Of a stretch of 64,000 nucleotides of DNA, positions 32,791-42,062 are shown in pieces; the first letter of the stretch is position 1; each line of letters starts with the position of its first letter. The translations under genes and the position numbers were made by a program. The notes beneath the pieces are model-generated. The model was not told the origin of the DNA, searched no databases, and saw nothing but the letters and a program-made list of their open reading frames with translations. The stretch spans positions 161,182 through 225,181 of the forward strand of contig NZ_FNNR01000001.1 of the NCBI RefSeq assembly GCF_900106835.1, in the 5' to 3' direction. This DNA comes from Arthrobacter sp. cf158. GTDB taxonomy: Bacteria; Actinomycetota; Actinomycetes; Actinomycetales; Micrococcaceae.

Positions 32791-35016
32791 CTATTTGGCA
32801 GGCTTCCTCGGAGCCGACCGGCGGGAACGGGCCGCCGGAGTTGTTGGGATGAGTTCCTTGACCTGGGCAAGCACTGTGGCGTTGGCGCCCCGGGTGCCCA
32901 GATCCTTGGCGAGGGTTTCAACCTCGGACTTTGCCGCCGCGGTGTTGTTCGCCTTGGCGTGCAGTTCGCTGCGCAATTCCACCAGGCCGCGATACGCGAG
33001 GTTGCTGCTGGCTCCCGCTCCCTGCTGGTAACCCGCCAAACCGGTATCCGTCAGCGCAAGTGCCCGCTGGGGGTCAGCGCTGTGGTGCTTGACCATTTTG
33101 TCGTCCTTGCGGCGGTAAAAGTCATCTCCCACGGACTGCGCGACGGCGGTAGCCGCCTTCACGCCCAAAGGCTCACCACTGAACCGCTCGGCTGCCTCCG
33201 TGAGAGTGTCCAGTCCCTTGCTGAGATACGGCGACATGGACCCTTCGAACGCAAGGGTCAGGCCGACTTCCCGGGTGAAGAAGTCCGGAGCGAACCTGTC
33301 CTCTTCCTTGGTCACCGGGAAGCCGATGCGCACTGGCAGGGTGTTGGAAGCCTGGACGATCCCGTCCGTGGAATACACGGCCCGGATCAAATACTGGCCG
33401 GGCTCATCGAAGGCAAAGCCGCCGGTGCCATAGGCCAACTGGACCAACTGGCTGTACCTGTCGCTGCCATCAGTGCCGTCAGCTGCCGGCGACAACGTCA
33501 CAAGTTCGGGGATGCCATAGAAGCACACCACTGATTGGTGCAGGATCACGGTCCCGTCCGGCTTCTGAACGTACACGGACGTGTTTCCGTACCGGGGATC
33601 CAGCCGGCCATCCACCTGAAGCGGCGCGTCGCTGGTGTTGCGCAGCCGGAACTCAAGGGCCACCGGTTCCATGTAGTCGAAGTAGCCCTTGCCAGAGAGC
33701 GTCAACTCCAGGTCACTGCCCGGCCCGGACACGGTCATTGCGCCAGGAGGGGACTCGAGATGGCCGCCGGAGGCCCACGGGTCTCCGCCCATGATCACTG
33801 CGGCGCGGTCGCCGTGGCGCATGTGGAGGAGTTCGTCGTCGTCGAACCTGAAGCGGAAGTTGCCCCAGAACGTATCGGCGCCGTTGCGCTGATCGTATTT
33901 CCAGTCGTAGTTCATCCAGGACAAGGAGTCCGGCCGGGCTTTGTCCCACGCGTGCAGGAAGTTGAAGGCGTGCCCGGCCTCGTGCACCCAGGTATAGAGG
34001 AAATGGCGCATGGCCCACGCCTGGTCCTGGGTGGTGGGGTCGGAGACCAGGTTGGTGAACCAGGAGTGGCTGCGGAAGACAGCAAAACCCTGGCGGTCGG
34101 GTCCGCGACCTGCACCGCCAAAGCCTGCAGCGGCGTCAAACATGATGCCGCCGACTCCGGCGCTGTCGAAAATGCCTGCCTGAATGCCCCAGAGGTTCCA
34201 CGCCGGCCACCCTGAAGTGAACTTGCCAAACGAGGTTTCCATGGCGTCGTGGAGTTCGCCCACGTTCCAGGAAGCAAAGCCGGCGGCGCTGTCGTCAATC
34301 ACCGTGTGCACCGGATCAACAGTGACGGCGATCCCGGCGTCCTTGTACGCAGACTCGATGGAGATGTTCCGGTCCGAAAGGTCGGCCGGGCGGTTGTTGT
34401 GTGCGTGGCTGTTGTAGACGGGAACTTTGGGTTCGATGTCCACAGAGGCGCAGTAGTCGAATTCGAAGTTGACGTCGCGGAAACAGTCCGAGCGGTAGGT
34501 GCAAGCGTACGGCGGTCCAGCCACACCGCCCACCGCGAACGTGGCCACGGCGCCCGTGATGGCTCCGTGCGACCAGGACACCACGATCTCCACGGTGGTG
34601 GCAGGATGCACGCCCTTCCAGAACCGGACAGCACCCGATATGTGGGCGTCGGAGTGGGTAGTGGTGATAACGGGCGCATCCACGATCCACGATTCCACGT
34701 ACGTTTTCACGAGCTGGTTCACGCCCGCCACCTTGACCATGCGCGTGCTGTAGAGGTCACCGCTGACCTTGTTCAGGACCGGTGATTCCACACCCTGACG
34801 TGGATCGACATCCAGGCGGAGGTCCAGCGCGCTTCCGATCGGGCCGCTGGTGGCTTGATTCCCTTCATAGCGGCCGCTCAGGGCTGCGGATCGCCAGCAG
34901 CGCCACCAGTCCTCAGAGGGCCAGGAAAAGGACGTGGTCTGGGGTGGAAGAGGAAGGGAAGCCGGGTTCCCGGGGGCAGGGATGTAGTGGGTACTGGGGA
35001 CGTTGGGGGTGTCCAT
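32791..35016 (-). CDS. Large metzincin-like metalloprotease-domain protein, function unknown
   Basis: A 741-residue protein. The central zinc-binding motif is HEAGHAFNFLH, starting at His345, which has the HExxHxxNxxH spacing of metzincin proteases with Asn in place of the usual Gly. The N-terminal 290 residues are Trp- and Asp-rich beta-type sequence. The region after the motif (about 440-600) looks like beta-sandwich domains, and the C-terminal 130 residues are helical with a basic end (RSRRSAPRKPAK). No signal peptide, Tat motif or membrane helix is visible, which is odd for a large zinc protease. The ATG at 35016 is chosen over an upstream extension from 35214, which lies across the promoter region. 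No related gene is adjacent. Confidence 0.72.
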   Translation of the reverse strand: MDTPNVPSTHYIPAPGNPASLPLPPQTTSFSWPSEDWWRCWRSAALSGRYEGNQATSGPIGSALDLRLDVDPRQGVESPVLNKVSGDLYSTRMVKVAGVNQLVKTYVESWIVDAPVITTTHSDAHISGAVRFWKGVHPATTVEIVVSWSHGAITGAVATFAVGGVAGPPYACTYRSDCFRDVNFEFDYCASVDIEPKVPVYNSHAHNNRPADLSDRNISIESAYKDAGIAVTVDPVHTVIDDSAAGFASWNVGELHDAMETSFGKFTSGWPAWNLWGIQAGIFDSAGVGGIMFDAAAGFGGAGRGPDRQGFAVFRSHSWFTNLVSDPTTQDQAWAMRHFLYTWVHEAGHAFNFLHAWDKARPDSLSWMNYDWKYDQRNGADTFWGNFRFRFDDDELLHMRHGDRAAVIMGGDPWASGGHLESPPGAMTVSGPGSDLELTLSGKGYFDYMEPVALEFRLRNTSDAPLQVDGRLDPRYGNTSVYVQKPDGTVILHQSVVCFYGIPELVTLSPAADGTDGSDRYSQLVQLAYGTGGFAFDEPGQYLIRAVYSTDGIVQASNTLPVRIGFPVTKEEDRFAPDFFTREVGLTLAFEGSMSPYLSKGLDTLTEAAERFSGEPLGVKAATAVAQSVGDDFYRRKDDKMVKHHSADPQRALALTDTGLAGYQQGAGASSNLAYRGLVELRSELHAKANNTAAAKSEVETLAKDLGTRGANATVLAQVKELIPTTPAARSRRSAPRKPAK

Positions 35017-35363
35017 GAGGGTGTTCTTTCTCGCTCTGCAAGCAGTCAATATGCGTTCGTCCACGCGCTGTGGCGCATGGACGGCATGACGGTTCAGGGC
35101 GGGGCGGGTGCGCGTGGGGATGCTCGAAACGAGTCGGAATGGCCAATGCCCAGAAGCCGTGTGTAACCCACGTTGAGGATACTCCAGCGAATGGATTATA
35201 TCCAGAGAAATCAAGCGGTTTCTTTTCCTCCAGAGGTCGTGGAGGGCCCGCAGCGTCTGGTCAGCCCTTGCCGCCGGGCGTAGGCTGGCATCATCGGCGC
35301 CTGAGCCGAACGACTCCTGCCGAAGGCCCCGCGTCGATGCCCCAAATCGATGAAGGAGGATCC
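35017..35363. promoter_or_regulatory. Divergent intergenic region, 347 bp
   Basis: No gene is evident here. On the minus strand a consensus TATAAT (35200-35195) in an AT-rich patch may start the metzincin-like gene, leaving a leader of about 170 nt. On the plus strand TGGTCA (35258-35263) and TAGGCT (35281-35286), 17 nt apart, may start the CBS gene. I see no clear palindrome or folded leader. Confidence 0.4.
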
Positions 35364-35798
35364 ATGAGTGTCGTACGTGAATTCATGACAACCAATGCCC
35401 AGTGCATCGAAGAGGACAAGACTCTTCAGGAAGCCGCCATGCTCATGAGGGACCTGGACTGCGGTTCACTCCCCATTTGTGGCCACGACGGCAAGCTCAC
35501 CGGCTTCATCACAGACCGCGACATCGTGGTCAAGTGTTTGGCCGAAGGCAGGGATGCCCGCGAGGTCCGTGCCAGTGAGCTGGCCACCGGCAAGCCTTAC
35601 TGGGTGGACGCCGACGCCAACGTTGACGAGGCCGTGACCATGATGGAGGAGCATCAGGTGCGCCGCTTGCCGGTGATCAGCGACCACAAACTGGTAGGGA
35701 TCATCAGCCAGGGCGATATTGCCCGCAACCACTATGCAGAAGAGCGCCTCGGCGAGATGGTGGAGCACATCTCGGCCAAGGAGCACATGGCCCACTGA
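35364..35798 (+). CDS. CBS-domain pair protein
   Basis: A 144-residue protein made of two CBS motifs (about 8-62 and 75-130), each with the pattern LPICGHDGKLTGFITDRDI or LPVISDHKLVGIISQGDI. CBS pairs bind adenine nucleotides such as AMP or NAD and act as cytoplasmic sensors; stand-alone forms like this are common in actinobacteria under hypoxic or starvation control. AAGGAGGATCC gives a strong ribosome binding site and fixes the ATG. Confidence 0.92.
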   Translation: MSVVREFMTTNAQCIEEDKTLQEAAMLMRDLDCGSLPICGHDGKLTGFITDRDIVVKCLAEGRDAREVRASELATGKPYWVDADANVDEAVTMMEEHQVRRLPVISDHKLVGIISQGDIARNHYAEERLGEMVEHISAKEHMAH

Positions 35799-35826
35799 GG
35801 CCCAAAACCGGCAACCAATCCAGCCG

Positions 35827-35860
35827 CCGCGAGGCCCTCCCTTAGAGGAAAGCCTCGCGG
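35827..35860. terminator. Convergent terminator hairpin
   Basis: CCGCGAGGC (35827-35835) pairs with GCCTCGCGG (35852-35860) across the 3' end of the 98-residue hypothetical gene and after the CBS gene. Confidence 0.6.
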
Positions 35861-36138
35861 CCCGTTCCTTCGCGCAACACGAGTTCGCCGTCTTCGATCG
35901 AGACGATCAGGCTCTTCGGTTTACCCGCGAGCTTCTTCGTGGCGCTGAGTTTTCTGCTGCTGACCTCCACACCCACCGTGGCGCCCTTGGCCGGCAGTTC
36001 CACCGTGATTTCGTCGGCCATTCCCAACAGCATCTTGGTGGAGATGCCACGCTCAGTGACGGCTTCCTTGCCGTTGACGGTCACGGTCACGTCATCGGAA
36101 ACGAACCCGTCCTGAAGGATGATGAGCAGTTCCTGCAT
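35842..36138 (-). CDS. Conserved-looking hypothetical, 98 residues
   Basis: A small soluble protein, mostly beta-strand (ILQDGFVSDDVTVTVNGKEA, ITVELPAKG, GVEVSSRKL, LIVSIEDGELVLREG). The repeated short strands with turns suggest a compact beta barrel or sandwich. No family is recognised. It is divergent from tex with about 90 bp between the starts. TGTAGT lies 6 nt before the ATG and may be a leaderless -10 box. Confidence 0.6.
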   Translation of the reverse strand: MQELLIILQDGFVSDDVTVTVNGKEAVTERGISTKMLLGMADEITVELPAKGATVGVEVSSRKLSATKKLAGKPKSLIVSIEDGELVLREGTGREAFL

Positions 36139-36225
36139 GGTCCAACTACAGCACTAACAGCGCCCCCGGGATAGGCCTTCGCCCTACGTTCCGCTGAAAC
36201 TGTCGGCCATGTGAGGCAAACTGTC

Positions 36226-38664
36226 ATGGTGACTTCAAATCTCCAACACCAGTCAGCTGACTCTGCCATCCACGCCCAGATCGCCGAAGAACTCGGCGTC
36301 AAGGCATGGCAGGTCAAGGCCGCAGTGGAACTGCTCGACGCCGGATCCACCGTCCCCTTCATCGCCCGGTACCGTAAGGAAGTCACCGGGACGCTTGATG
36401 ACACCCAGCTCCGCGACCTTGAGGAACGCCTCAGGTACCTGCGTGAGTTGGAAGAGCGGAGAAAGTCCGTCCTTGAGGCGATAGCCGCCCAGGGCAAGCT
36501 GACCCCGGAACTCGAAGCCGCCGTCGTCGGGGCTGACACCAAAGCCCGGCTGGAAGACATTTACCTGCCCTTCAAATCCAAGCGCCGCACCAAGGCCCAG
36601 ATCGCCCGCGAAGCCGGGCTTGAGCCCCTGGCCGATGTCCTGCTCGCCAACCCGCAACTGGACCCCGCCACCGAAGCCGCCAAGTACCTCAACGCCGAGC
36701 ACTCCATCGAGGACGCCACCATGGCGCTCGCAGGGGCGCGTGCCATCCTGGTGGAACGGGTCGGGCAGGATCCGGATCTCGCGGAGGACTTGCGCGAGCG
36801 GCTCTGGAAGCAGGGGCGCATGGTGTCGCGGGTCAAGAAGGGCATGGAAGCCGAGGGCCAGAAGTTCAAGGACTACTTCGATTTCGCCCAGGTGCCGTCA
36901 GGAATGCCGTCGCACCGGGTGCTCGCCTTGCTGCGTGGTGAAAAGGACGGCGTCCTTGAGTTGGATCTTGCCGAGGCTGACCCCGCCGACGACGACGCCC
37001 TGGCCGCCGCGCGTGGCAAGTACGAGAACGCTGTGGCCACGTGCCTCGGGGTTGCCAACCAGGGGCGTCCGGCGGATGCGTGGCTGACTCAGACTGCCCA
37101 GCTCGCGTGGCGCGGCCGCATTCTGGATCGTCTCACCACGGACCTTCGTGGGCGTATGTTCGCTGACGCGGAAGACGAAGCTGTGCGCGTTTTCGCGGCC
37201 AATCTCCGTGATGTGCTGCTTGCCGCTCCTGCGGGTAACCGGGCCACGCTCGGCCTGGACCCGGGACTCCGCACGGGCGTGAAGGTGGCCGTTGTGGATG
37301 GCACCGGCAAGGTGGTCACCACGGACACCATCTACCCGCACGCACCTGCGAAGAAGTGGGACGAGGCTTTGGCCACGTTGGCTCGTCTGGCCAAGCAGTA
37401 CAACGTGGAACTCGTGGCGATAGGCAACGGAACGGCCTCCCGCGAGACGGACAAGCTGGCCACGGAGCTCATCAAGTCCCTGGAGGCCGCCGGTTCCAAG
37501 GGCATCCAGAAGCTGGTGGTATCCGAGGCTGGAGCATCCGTGTACTCGGCATCCGCCTTGGCGGCGTCCGAACTCCCGGGCATGGATGTGTCTCTCCGGG
37601 GTGCAGTGTCCATTGCCCGCCGCCTGCAGGATCCGCTGGCCGAGCTCGTGAAGATTGAACCGAAGTCGATTGGGGTGGGGCAGTACCAGCACGATGTCAC
37701 CGCCGCGAAGCTGGACCGCTCGCTGGATGCCGTGGTGGAGGACTGCGTGAATGCCGTGGGCGTGGACGTGAACACCGCTTCGCCCGCGCTGCTCAGCAGG
37801 GTGGCCGGCGTCGGGCCCCTTCTCAGCGAGAACATCGTGGCTTACAGGAACGAGAATGGGCCGTTCGCCAAACGCAGCGACCTCAAGAAAGTGCCGCGGC
37901 TGGGAGCCAAGGCGTTTGAACAGTGCGCAGGCTTCCTCCGGATCACCGGGGGAGCCGAACCCCTGGACGCTTCCAGCGTGCACCCCGAGGCATACTCGGT
38001 GGCACGCAAGATCCTGGTCGCCGCCAGCGGTGGGCCTGCCACCGCCTTGGATCCGCAGGCCTTCGTGGACGGCACTTTCGGGTTGCCCACCGTCAAGGAC
38101 ATCATGTCGGAGCTGGAGAAACCCGGCCGCGACCCCCGCCCGGCGTTCAAGGCGGCATCCTTCTCCGAAGGCATCGAGAAGATCTCCGACCTCAAGCCCG
38201 GCATGATCCTGGAAGGCACGGTCACCAACGTGGCCGCATTCGGAGCGTTCGTTGACGTCGGAGTACACCAGGACGGTCTGGTCCACGTCTCTGCCCTGTC
38301 CAACAAGTTCGTTTCGGACCCGCGGGAAATCGTGAAGTCCGGTCAGGTGGTCCGGGTCAAAGTGCTTGAAGCGGACCCTGACCGCAAGCGCATTTCGCTG
38401 ACGCTAAGGCTCGACGACGAACCCGGCACCGCGGGTGGCCGCGGCCCGGGCGGGCGTACTTCAGCTGGCCGGGACTCGGGTGGCCGGCAAGGTCAGCGCG
38501 GTGGTGGAGAGCGTTCCGGGCAGCCGGGGCAGGGCGCTCCACGGCAAGGTCAAGGGGATCGCCGCCAGGGTGGCGCGCGGCAAGGCAAGCCCCAGCAAGC
38601 TCCGGTGGCCCCCGCCAACACGGCCATGGCCGAGGCATTGCGCAGGGCCGGACTCGGCAAGTAG
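36226..38664 (+). CDS. tex: Tex-family RNA-binding transcriptional accessory protein
   Basis: An 812-residue nucleic-acid-binding protein. Order of domains: Tex N-terminal helical region (VPFIARYRKEVTGTLDD), YqgF/RuvX-like fold near residue 340 (LGLDPGLRTGVKVAVVDGTG), helix-hairpin-helix repeats near 530 (VNTASPALLSRVAGVGPLL), and an S1 domain at about 655-728 (GMILEGTVTNVAAFGAFVDV). An RGG/RQG-rich tail of about 65 residues is an extra RNA-binding extension. ATG at 36226 is taken as the start; GTG at 36211 is an alternative. It acts on transcription and RNA in the cytoplasm. Confidence 0.95.
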   Translation: MVTSNLQHQSADSAIHAQIAEELGVKAWQVKAAVELLDAGSTVPFIARYRKEVTGTLDDTQLRDLEERLRYLRELEERRKSVLEAIAAQGKLTPELEAAVVGADTKARLEDIYLPFKSKRRTKAQIAREAGLEPLADVLLANPQLDPATEAAKYLNAEHSIEDATMALAGARAILVERVGQDPDLAEDLRERLWKQGRMVSRVKKGMEAEGQKFKDYFDFAQVPSGMPSHRVLALLRGEKDGVLELDLAEADPADDDALAAARGKYENAVATCLGVANQGRPADAWLTQTAQLAWRGRILDRLTTDLRGRMFADAEDEAVRVFAANLRDVLLAAPAGNRATLGLDPGLRTGVKVAVVDGTGKVVTTDTIYPHAPAKKWDEALATLARLAKQYNVELVAIGNGTASRETDKLATELIKSLEAAGSKGIQKLVVSEAGASVYSASALAASELPGMDVSLRGAVSIARRLQDPLAELVKIEPKSIGVGQYQHDVTAAKLDRSLDAVVEDCVNAVGVDVNTASPALLSRVAGVGPLLSENIVAYRNENGPFAKRSDLKKVPRLGAKAFEQCAGFLRITGGAEPLDASSVHPEAYSVARKILVAASGGPATALDPQAFVDGTFGLPTVKDIMSELEKPGRDPRPAFKAASFSEGIEKISDLKPGMILEGTVTNVAAFGAFVDVGVHQDGLVHVSALSNKFVSDPREIVKSGQVVRVKVLEADPDRKRISLTLRLDDEPGTAGGRGPGGRTSAGRDSGGRQGQRGGGERSGQPGQGAPRQGQGDRRQGGARQGKPQQAPVAPANTAMAEALRRAGLGK

Positions 38665-38667
38665 CTC

Positions 38668-39684
38668 CTATAAGCCCGCGGTCCTGGCTTCCCACGCCAC
38701 TGCATCCGATGGTTGCAGTGCTGTGGGAAGCCAGCGGCCGATGCGTTGGAAGGCTTCACGCCGGATGGGTTCTGGTGACAGGAAAATGTCATGGAACGCA
38801 TTCGGCAGCCGGCTCACTGTGACGGTGTCCGCCAAGGACAGCGAGCGGTGGGCCACGGCATCAACGTTCAGTGCGACGTCGGCAGTGAGTGCGTCCGCCG
38901 ACCACTTCGGCTGCAGGTAGCTTTTGTCCGAAAGCAGCACCAGCACTGGAACCTCGATTCCCAGCCCGGCGGCCACGGTGGCTTGGCCCCGGAACACCGC
39001 GTCAAGGAACGCCGGAGTGATCGGGAAACCCCTGTCGGGCCGCCACTCGAGGTTGTATTCCCATTCGCCATCCAGCGCCGCGGAGACGGCACGGGTGTAG
39101 ATGCCCGGGTCCACTGGTGGCAGGGGCGCCAGCGGATGGAGCCTTGCGTGGAGTCCAACCAGGGGCGCAATGGCCCGCCTGCCAAGTTCAGTTGCTTGGA
39201 ACTCCAGCCAGGGGCTGTTGAGGATCAGGGCCGAGGCAATGCCTGGATGGCGATGTGCCCACAGGCTCAGGGTGAGTCCGCCGGTTGAGTGGCCCAGCAG
39301 AATGAGCGGCCGCCCGGCGGAATCTCCTGTGCGGCCCATGGCTTCCAGGGCTGCTGCGATGTCGGCGTCGTAGTCGGAGAGGTTGGTGACCAGGCCCGGG
39401 ACCAACCCGGGACGCAGGCTGCGGCCGTAGTTGTGCAGGTCCAGTGCGAAAAAGCGGGCACCGGTACGGTGCCAGAACTCAGCCAGATGGCGTTGGAAGA
39501 AATAGTCGGACCAGCCATGTACGTAGAGGATGTCCGCGTTGAGGCGTTCACCTTCCGGAGCCTCCAGCCATTGCGGGCCGGTGCCTAGGTAACGCACCAA
39601 GGTGGCGGCAGCACCGTCGTCGAGGTTTAGCGTTTGCTGTTCAAAGCCCTCGCCAAGAATGTCCGGAGTCCATGGCTGCGTCAT
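38668..39684 (-). CDS. Alpha/beta hydrolase
   Basis: A 338-residue alpha/beta hydrolase. The nucleophile elbow is LLGHSTGGLT, with HGWSDYFFQ as the oxyanion-hole region and NAFHDIFLS holding the catalytic His near the C-terminus. It resembles serine aminopeptidase/lysophospholipase-type hydrolases; the substrate is unknown. TACGAT lies 7 nt before the ATG (leaderless pattern), and the DUF1622 gene's stop overlaps this start by 4 bp. It is convergent with tex, 3 bp apart. Confidence 0.87.
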   Translation of the reverse strand: MTQPWTPDILGEGFEQQTLNLDDGAAATLVRYLGTGPQWLEAPEGERLNADILYVHGWSDYFFQRHLAEFWHRTGARFFALDLHNYGRSLRPGLVPGLVTNLSDYDADIAAALEAMGRTGDSAGRPLILLGHSTGGLTLSLWAHRHPGIASALILNSPWLEFQATELGRRAIAPLVGLHARLHPLAPLPPVDPGIYTRAVSAALDGEWEYNLEWRPDRGFPITPAFLDAVFRGQATVAAGLGIEVPVLVLLSDKSYLQPKWSADALTADVALNVDAVAHRSLSLADTVTVSRLPNAFHDIFLSPEPIRREAFQRIGRWLPTALQPSDAVAWEARTAGL

Positions 39685-40073
39685 GAAGTCGATCGTAGCG
39701 GCTGGCCGGCGTCCGGCTCTTTTTCCTTCTGCCAGGGCCAGCGGCCGGTGATTTCCAGCTCCAGGGAGAAGCTGAGGAACGTCCGGATCAGCACGATGAT
39801 GGCCAGGACGCCAACGCTTTCAAAGGTGGGGGTGACCGCGACGGTCCGGATGATGTCGGCGGCCACCAGGAGCTCCAGGCCTAGAAGGATGGACCGTCCC
39901 AACAGTTGGCGGTAGGAGCGGTAAGGGGAGAACGGCGCCAGGCCGCTGGCACGTTTGGGTTGGTATCCCCGCAGGGCCAACGGTAGGGAAACCAAGGCAC
40001 CGATCACCATGACAGCCACACCGGCGGCGTCCATGTACCGGCCCACTTCTTCGATGATGTGTTGGAAATCCAT
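39681..40073 (-). CDS. DUF1622-family membrane protein
   Basis: A 130-residue inner-membrane protein with three hydrophobic helices (AGVAVMVIGALVSLPLAL, LLGLELLVAADIIRTV, VGVLAIIVLIRTFLSFSLELE). The block RSILLGLELLVAADII is characteristic of DUF1622. Function is not established for the family. The ATG at 40073 is used; longer upstream frame is the shadow of pxpC. It is coupled (4-bp overlap) to the hydrolase gene. Confidence 0.85.
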   Translation of the reverse strand: MDFQHIIEEVGRYMDAAGVAVMVIGALVSLPLALRGYQPKRASGLAPFSPYRSYRQLLGRSILLGLELLVAADIIRTVAVTPTFESVGVLAIIVLIRTFLSFSLELEITGRWPWQKEKEPDAGQPLRSTS

Positions 40074-40186
40074 GGCCCTCCCTGCGTAGCTGCGTGCCCT
40101 TACCGTCTCACAGAGCGAGGGCACCACGCAGCAAGGTGTGGCCGACCCAGAGGCCGGCCACACCTGCTTGAAGTCAGCGCGGGAGA

Positions 40187-41167
40187 TCAGGGCTTGGCGC
40201 CCACGGCCTCCCAGGCCTTGGTTTTGAGTTCGGCGCGCTCCTTGCGTGCCACGATCGCTTCCTCCTGACTGACGGCAGCAAACCTGGTGACCGTGCCGGG
40301 GGCCGCGCGGGCAACAAGGTCCATGTCGGCGCTGATGACCGTTGCCACCATGGCGTAGCCGCCGCCGGAAACGGCATCGCGGTGCAGGATGATGGGCTGC
40401 GTTCCGCCGGGAATCTGGATGGAGCCCACAGCGTAGCCGGCATCGACGATGTTGGAAGGATCGGAGCCGGCACCGAATGGCTGCTCGCGCTCCTTCCATT
40501 CCACGCCCGGCCCCGAGTACCGGAGGCCCATCCGGTCGGCCACGGGAGTGACTTTCCATTCGCCGTTCAGGAGGTTGGCCTTTCCGGTGTCCGTGAGTCT
40601 GTGGTCGTAGAGGCCCAGCACAATCCGAACCGTTTGTTCCTTGGCGAACGTCGGCCGGAAGGGCTCCGGCATCACTTCGAGGGCCGGAAGATCACCGTCT
40701 GGCGCTCCCACCGGCACCACGTCCCCGGCTTCCAGCTTCCTGCCGTTGAGCCCGCCGATGCCGCCAAGGGTGTAGGTGGACCGGCTCCCCAGAACTTCGG
40801 GGACGTCGATCCCGCCCCGGACCGCTATGTAGTAGCGCGTGCCGCCCTGGATAACTCCGAAGCTCAGCTCGTCACCGGCGCTGAGCTGCAGGCGTGTCCA
40901 CTGGGGCTGGGTTTCACCATTGACCTTGACCTCCACAGGGGCACCTGTGATCGCCACGATGGCATCCGCGTCCGACACCAGGACAGGACCAAGGTAGGTG
41001 CATTCCAGGACGGCATCCGTGGCCGGGTTACCCACCAAGGCGTTCCCGAGTTCGGCCGAGTACTGGTCCATGGAGCCGCTTTGCGGGATGCCCACGTTGT
41101 AATAGCCCACGCGGCCCTGGTCCTGGACGGTGGTGGCCAGGCCGGGATTCTTGATCTCAAATGCCAT
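40187..41167 (-). CDS. pxpC: 5-oxoprolinase subunit C / biotin-dependent carboxyltransferase family
   Basis: A 326-residue AHS2-domain protein (NPGLATTVQDQGRVGYYNVG at the start, SGSMDQYSAELGNALVGN, YIAVRGGIDVPEVLGSRSTY, PGGTQPIILHRDAVSGGGYA-type C-terminal block). PxpC partners with PxpB in ATP-dependent opening of 5-oxoproline, and homologous domains occur in urea carboxylase. It is the last gene of a five-gene operon with a biotin carboxylase and a mini-BCCP, so a carboxyl-biotin step is likely. It overlaps pxpB by 11 bp. Confidence 0.9.
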   Translation of the reverse strand: MAFEIKNPGLATTVQDQGRVGYYNVGIPQSGSMDQYSAELGNALVGNPATDAVLECTYLGPVLVSDADAIVAITGAPVEVKVNGETQPQWTRLQLSAGDELSFGVIQGGTRYYIAVRGGIDVPEVLGSRSTYTLGGIGGLNGRKLEAGDVVPVGAPDGDLPALEVMPEPFRPTFAKEQTVRIVLGLYDHRLTDTGKANLLNGEWKVTPVADRMGLRYSGPGVEWKEREQPFGAGSDPSNIVDAGYAVGSIQIPGGTQPIILHRDAVSGGGYAMVATVISADMDLVARAAPGTVTRFAAVSQEEAIVARKERAELKTKAWEAVGAKP

Positions 41168-42062
41168 TGAGTGCCTCCATGAGTTCCTGGTTGTAGCCCC
41201 GCGGATCGGACAGGGCCTTGGATGCGTCGAAGGTCACGGGGACTTGGCGGTAGCGGTAGGTTCCGTCCTCAACCTGAGCCTGAATGGCGTTGTACTCGTC
41301 TTCGGTGACCGGCTTGAACTTGACGATGTCGCCGGGGCGGAAGAACACCATGAAGTCCTCGAAGTCCGCCAGTGACTGCGCGGGATCGTAGATCGGGGCT
41401 GCCGCGACGCCGAACATCTGGTACCCGCCGGCGCCCCGGACGGAGTAAATGGCTGCGAAGCATCCGCCGTGACCCACTGTCAGCTTTGGCGTGTCCGTAC
41501 GCGGGCTAAGGTACTTGGGCACCTGCAGTTGTTTCTCCCGCTCCACCAATTGGAAGAGGAACGGCAGCCCGGCCACGAAGCCCACCATGGACACAAGCCA
41601 CGGCTGTTCGTGGTGGCGGCGGATGAACTCGGCGGCGTCCTGCAGGCCGTTGACCTTTGCGGCGTAGTCGAGGTCCGTGCCGTCCGGTTCTTGGTGGAAG
41701 CCTTCACGGAATCGCTGGGCTACCTCCGCCGTGAAGGGGTCGTCGTACCAGACGGGGACTTCGATGATCCGGGTTTCCAGCGACTGTTCGTCGTGGTTCT
41801 GCAGCTCGAGTTCGATGTTCCGAACGGAAGATTCAAGGCTCGACGGCGGCAGAACGTCAGGATTGAACCGCACCAGCAATGAGGCGTTGGCAGGGCAAAT
41901 ATCGACGACGCCGGCCAAGGCCGCGTCCGACAATTTCCGGGCGATGGACATGACTTTGAAGTTGGCCGCCAGGCTCATGGATTCGTCCACTTCGACGAAC
42001 AGGAACTCGTCGCCGCCCCACGTGTAGCGGGCTTCCTTCAGGACAGGGCTTGGGGTGGTCAT
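41157..42062 (-). CDS. pxpB: 5-oxoprolinase subunit B (KipI/AHS1) family
   Basis: A 301-residue AHS1-domain protein, longer than the usual 220-240 residues because of an N-terminal part of about 75 residues (YTWGGDEFLFVEVDESMSL and on). The family core has VPVWYDDPFTAEVAQRF, FVAGLPFLF and YSVRGAGGYQMFG. With PxpC it forms the cyclase/carboxyltransferase-like subunit. Its start overlaps the biotin carboxylase stop by 4 bp. Confidence 0.9.
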   Translation of the reverse strand: MTTPSPVLKEARYTWGGDEFLFVEVDESMSLAANFKVMSIARKLSDAALAGVVDICPANASLLVRFNPDVLPPSSLESSVRNIELELQNHDEQSLETRIIEVPVWYDDPFTAEVAQRFREGFHQEPDGTDLDYAAKVNGLQDAAEFIRRHHEQPWLVSMVGFVAGLPFLFQLVEREKQLQVPKYLSPRTDTPKLTVGHGGCFAAIYSVRGAGGYQMFGVAAAPIYDPAQSLADFEDFMVFFRPGDIVKFKPVTEDEYNAIQAQVEDGTYRYRQVPVTFDASKALSDPRGYNQELMEALNGI

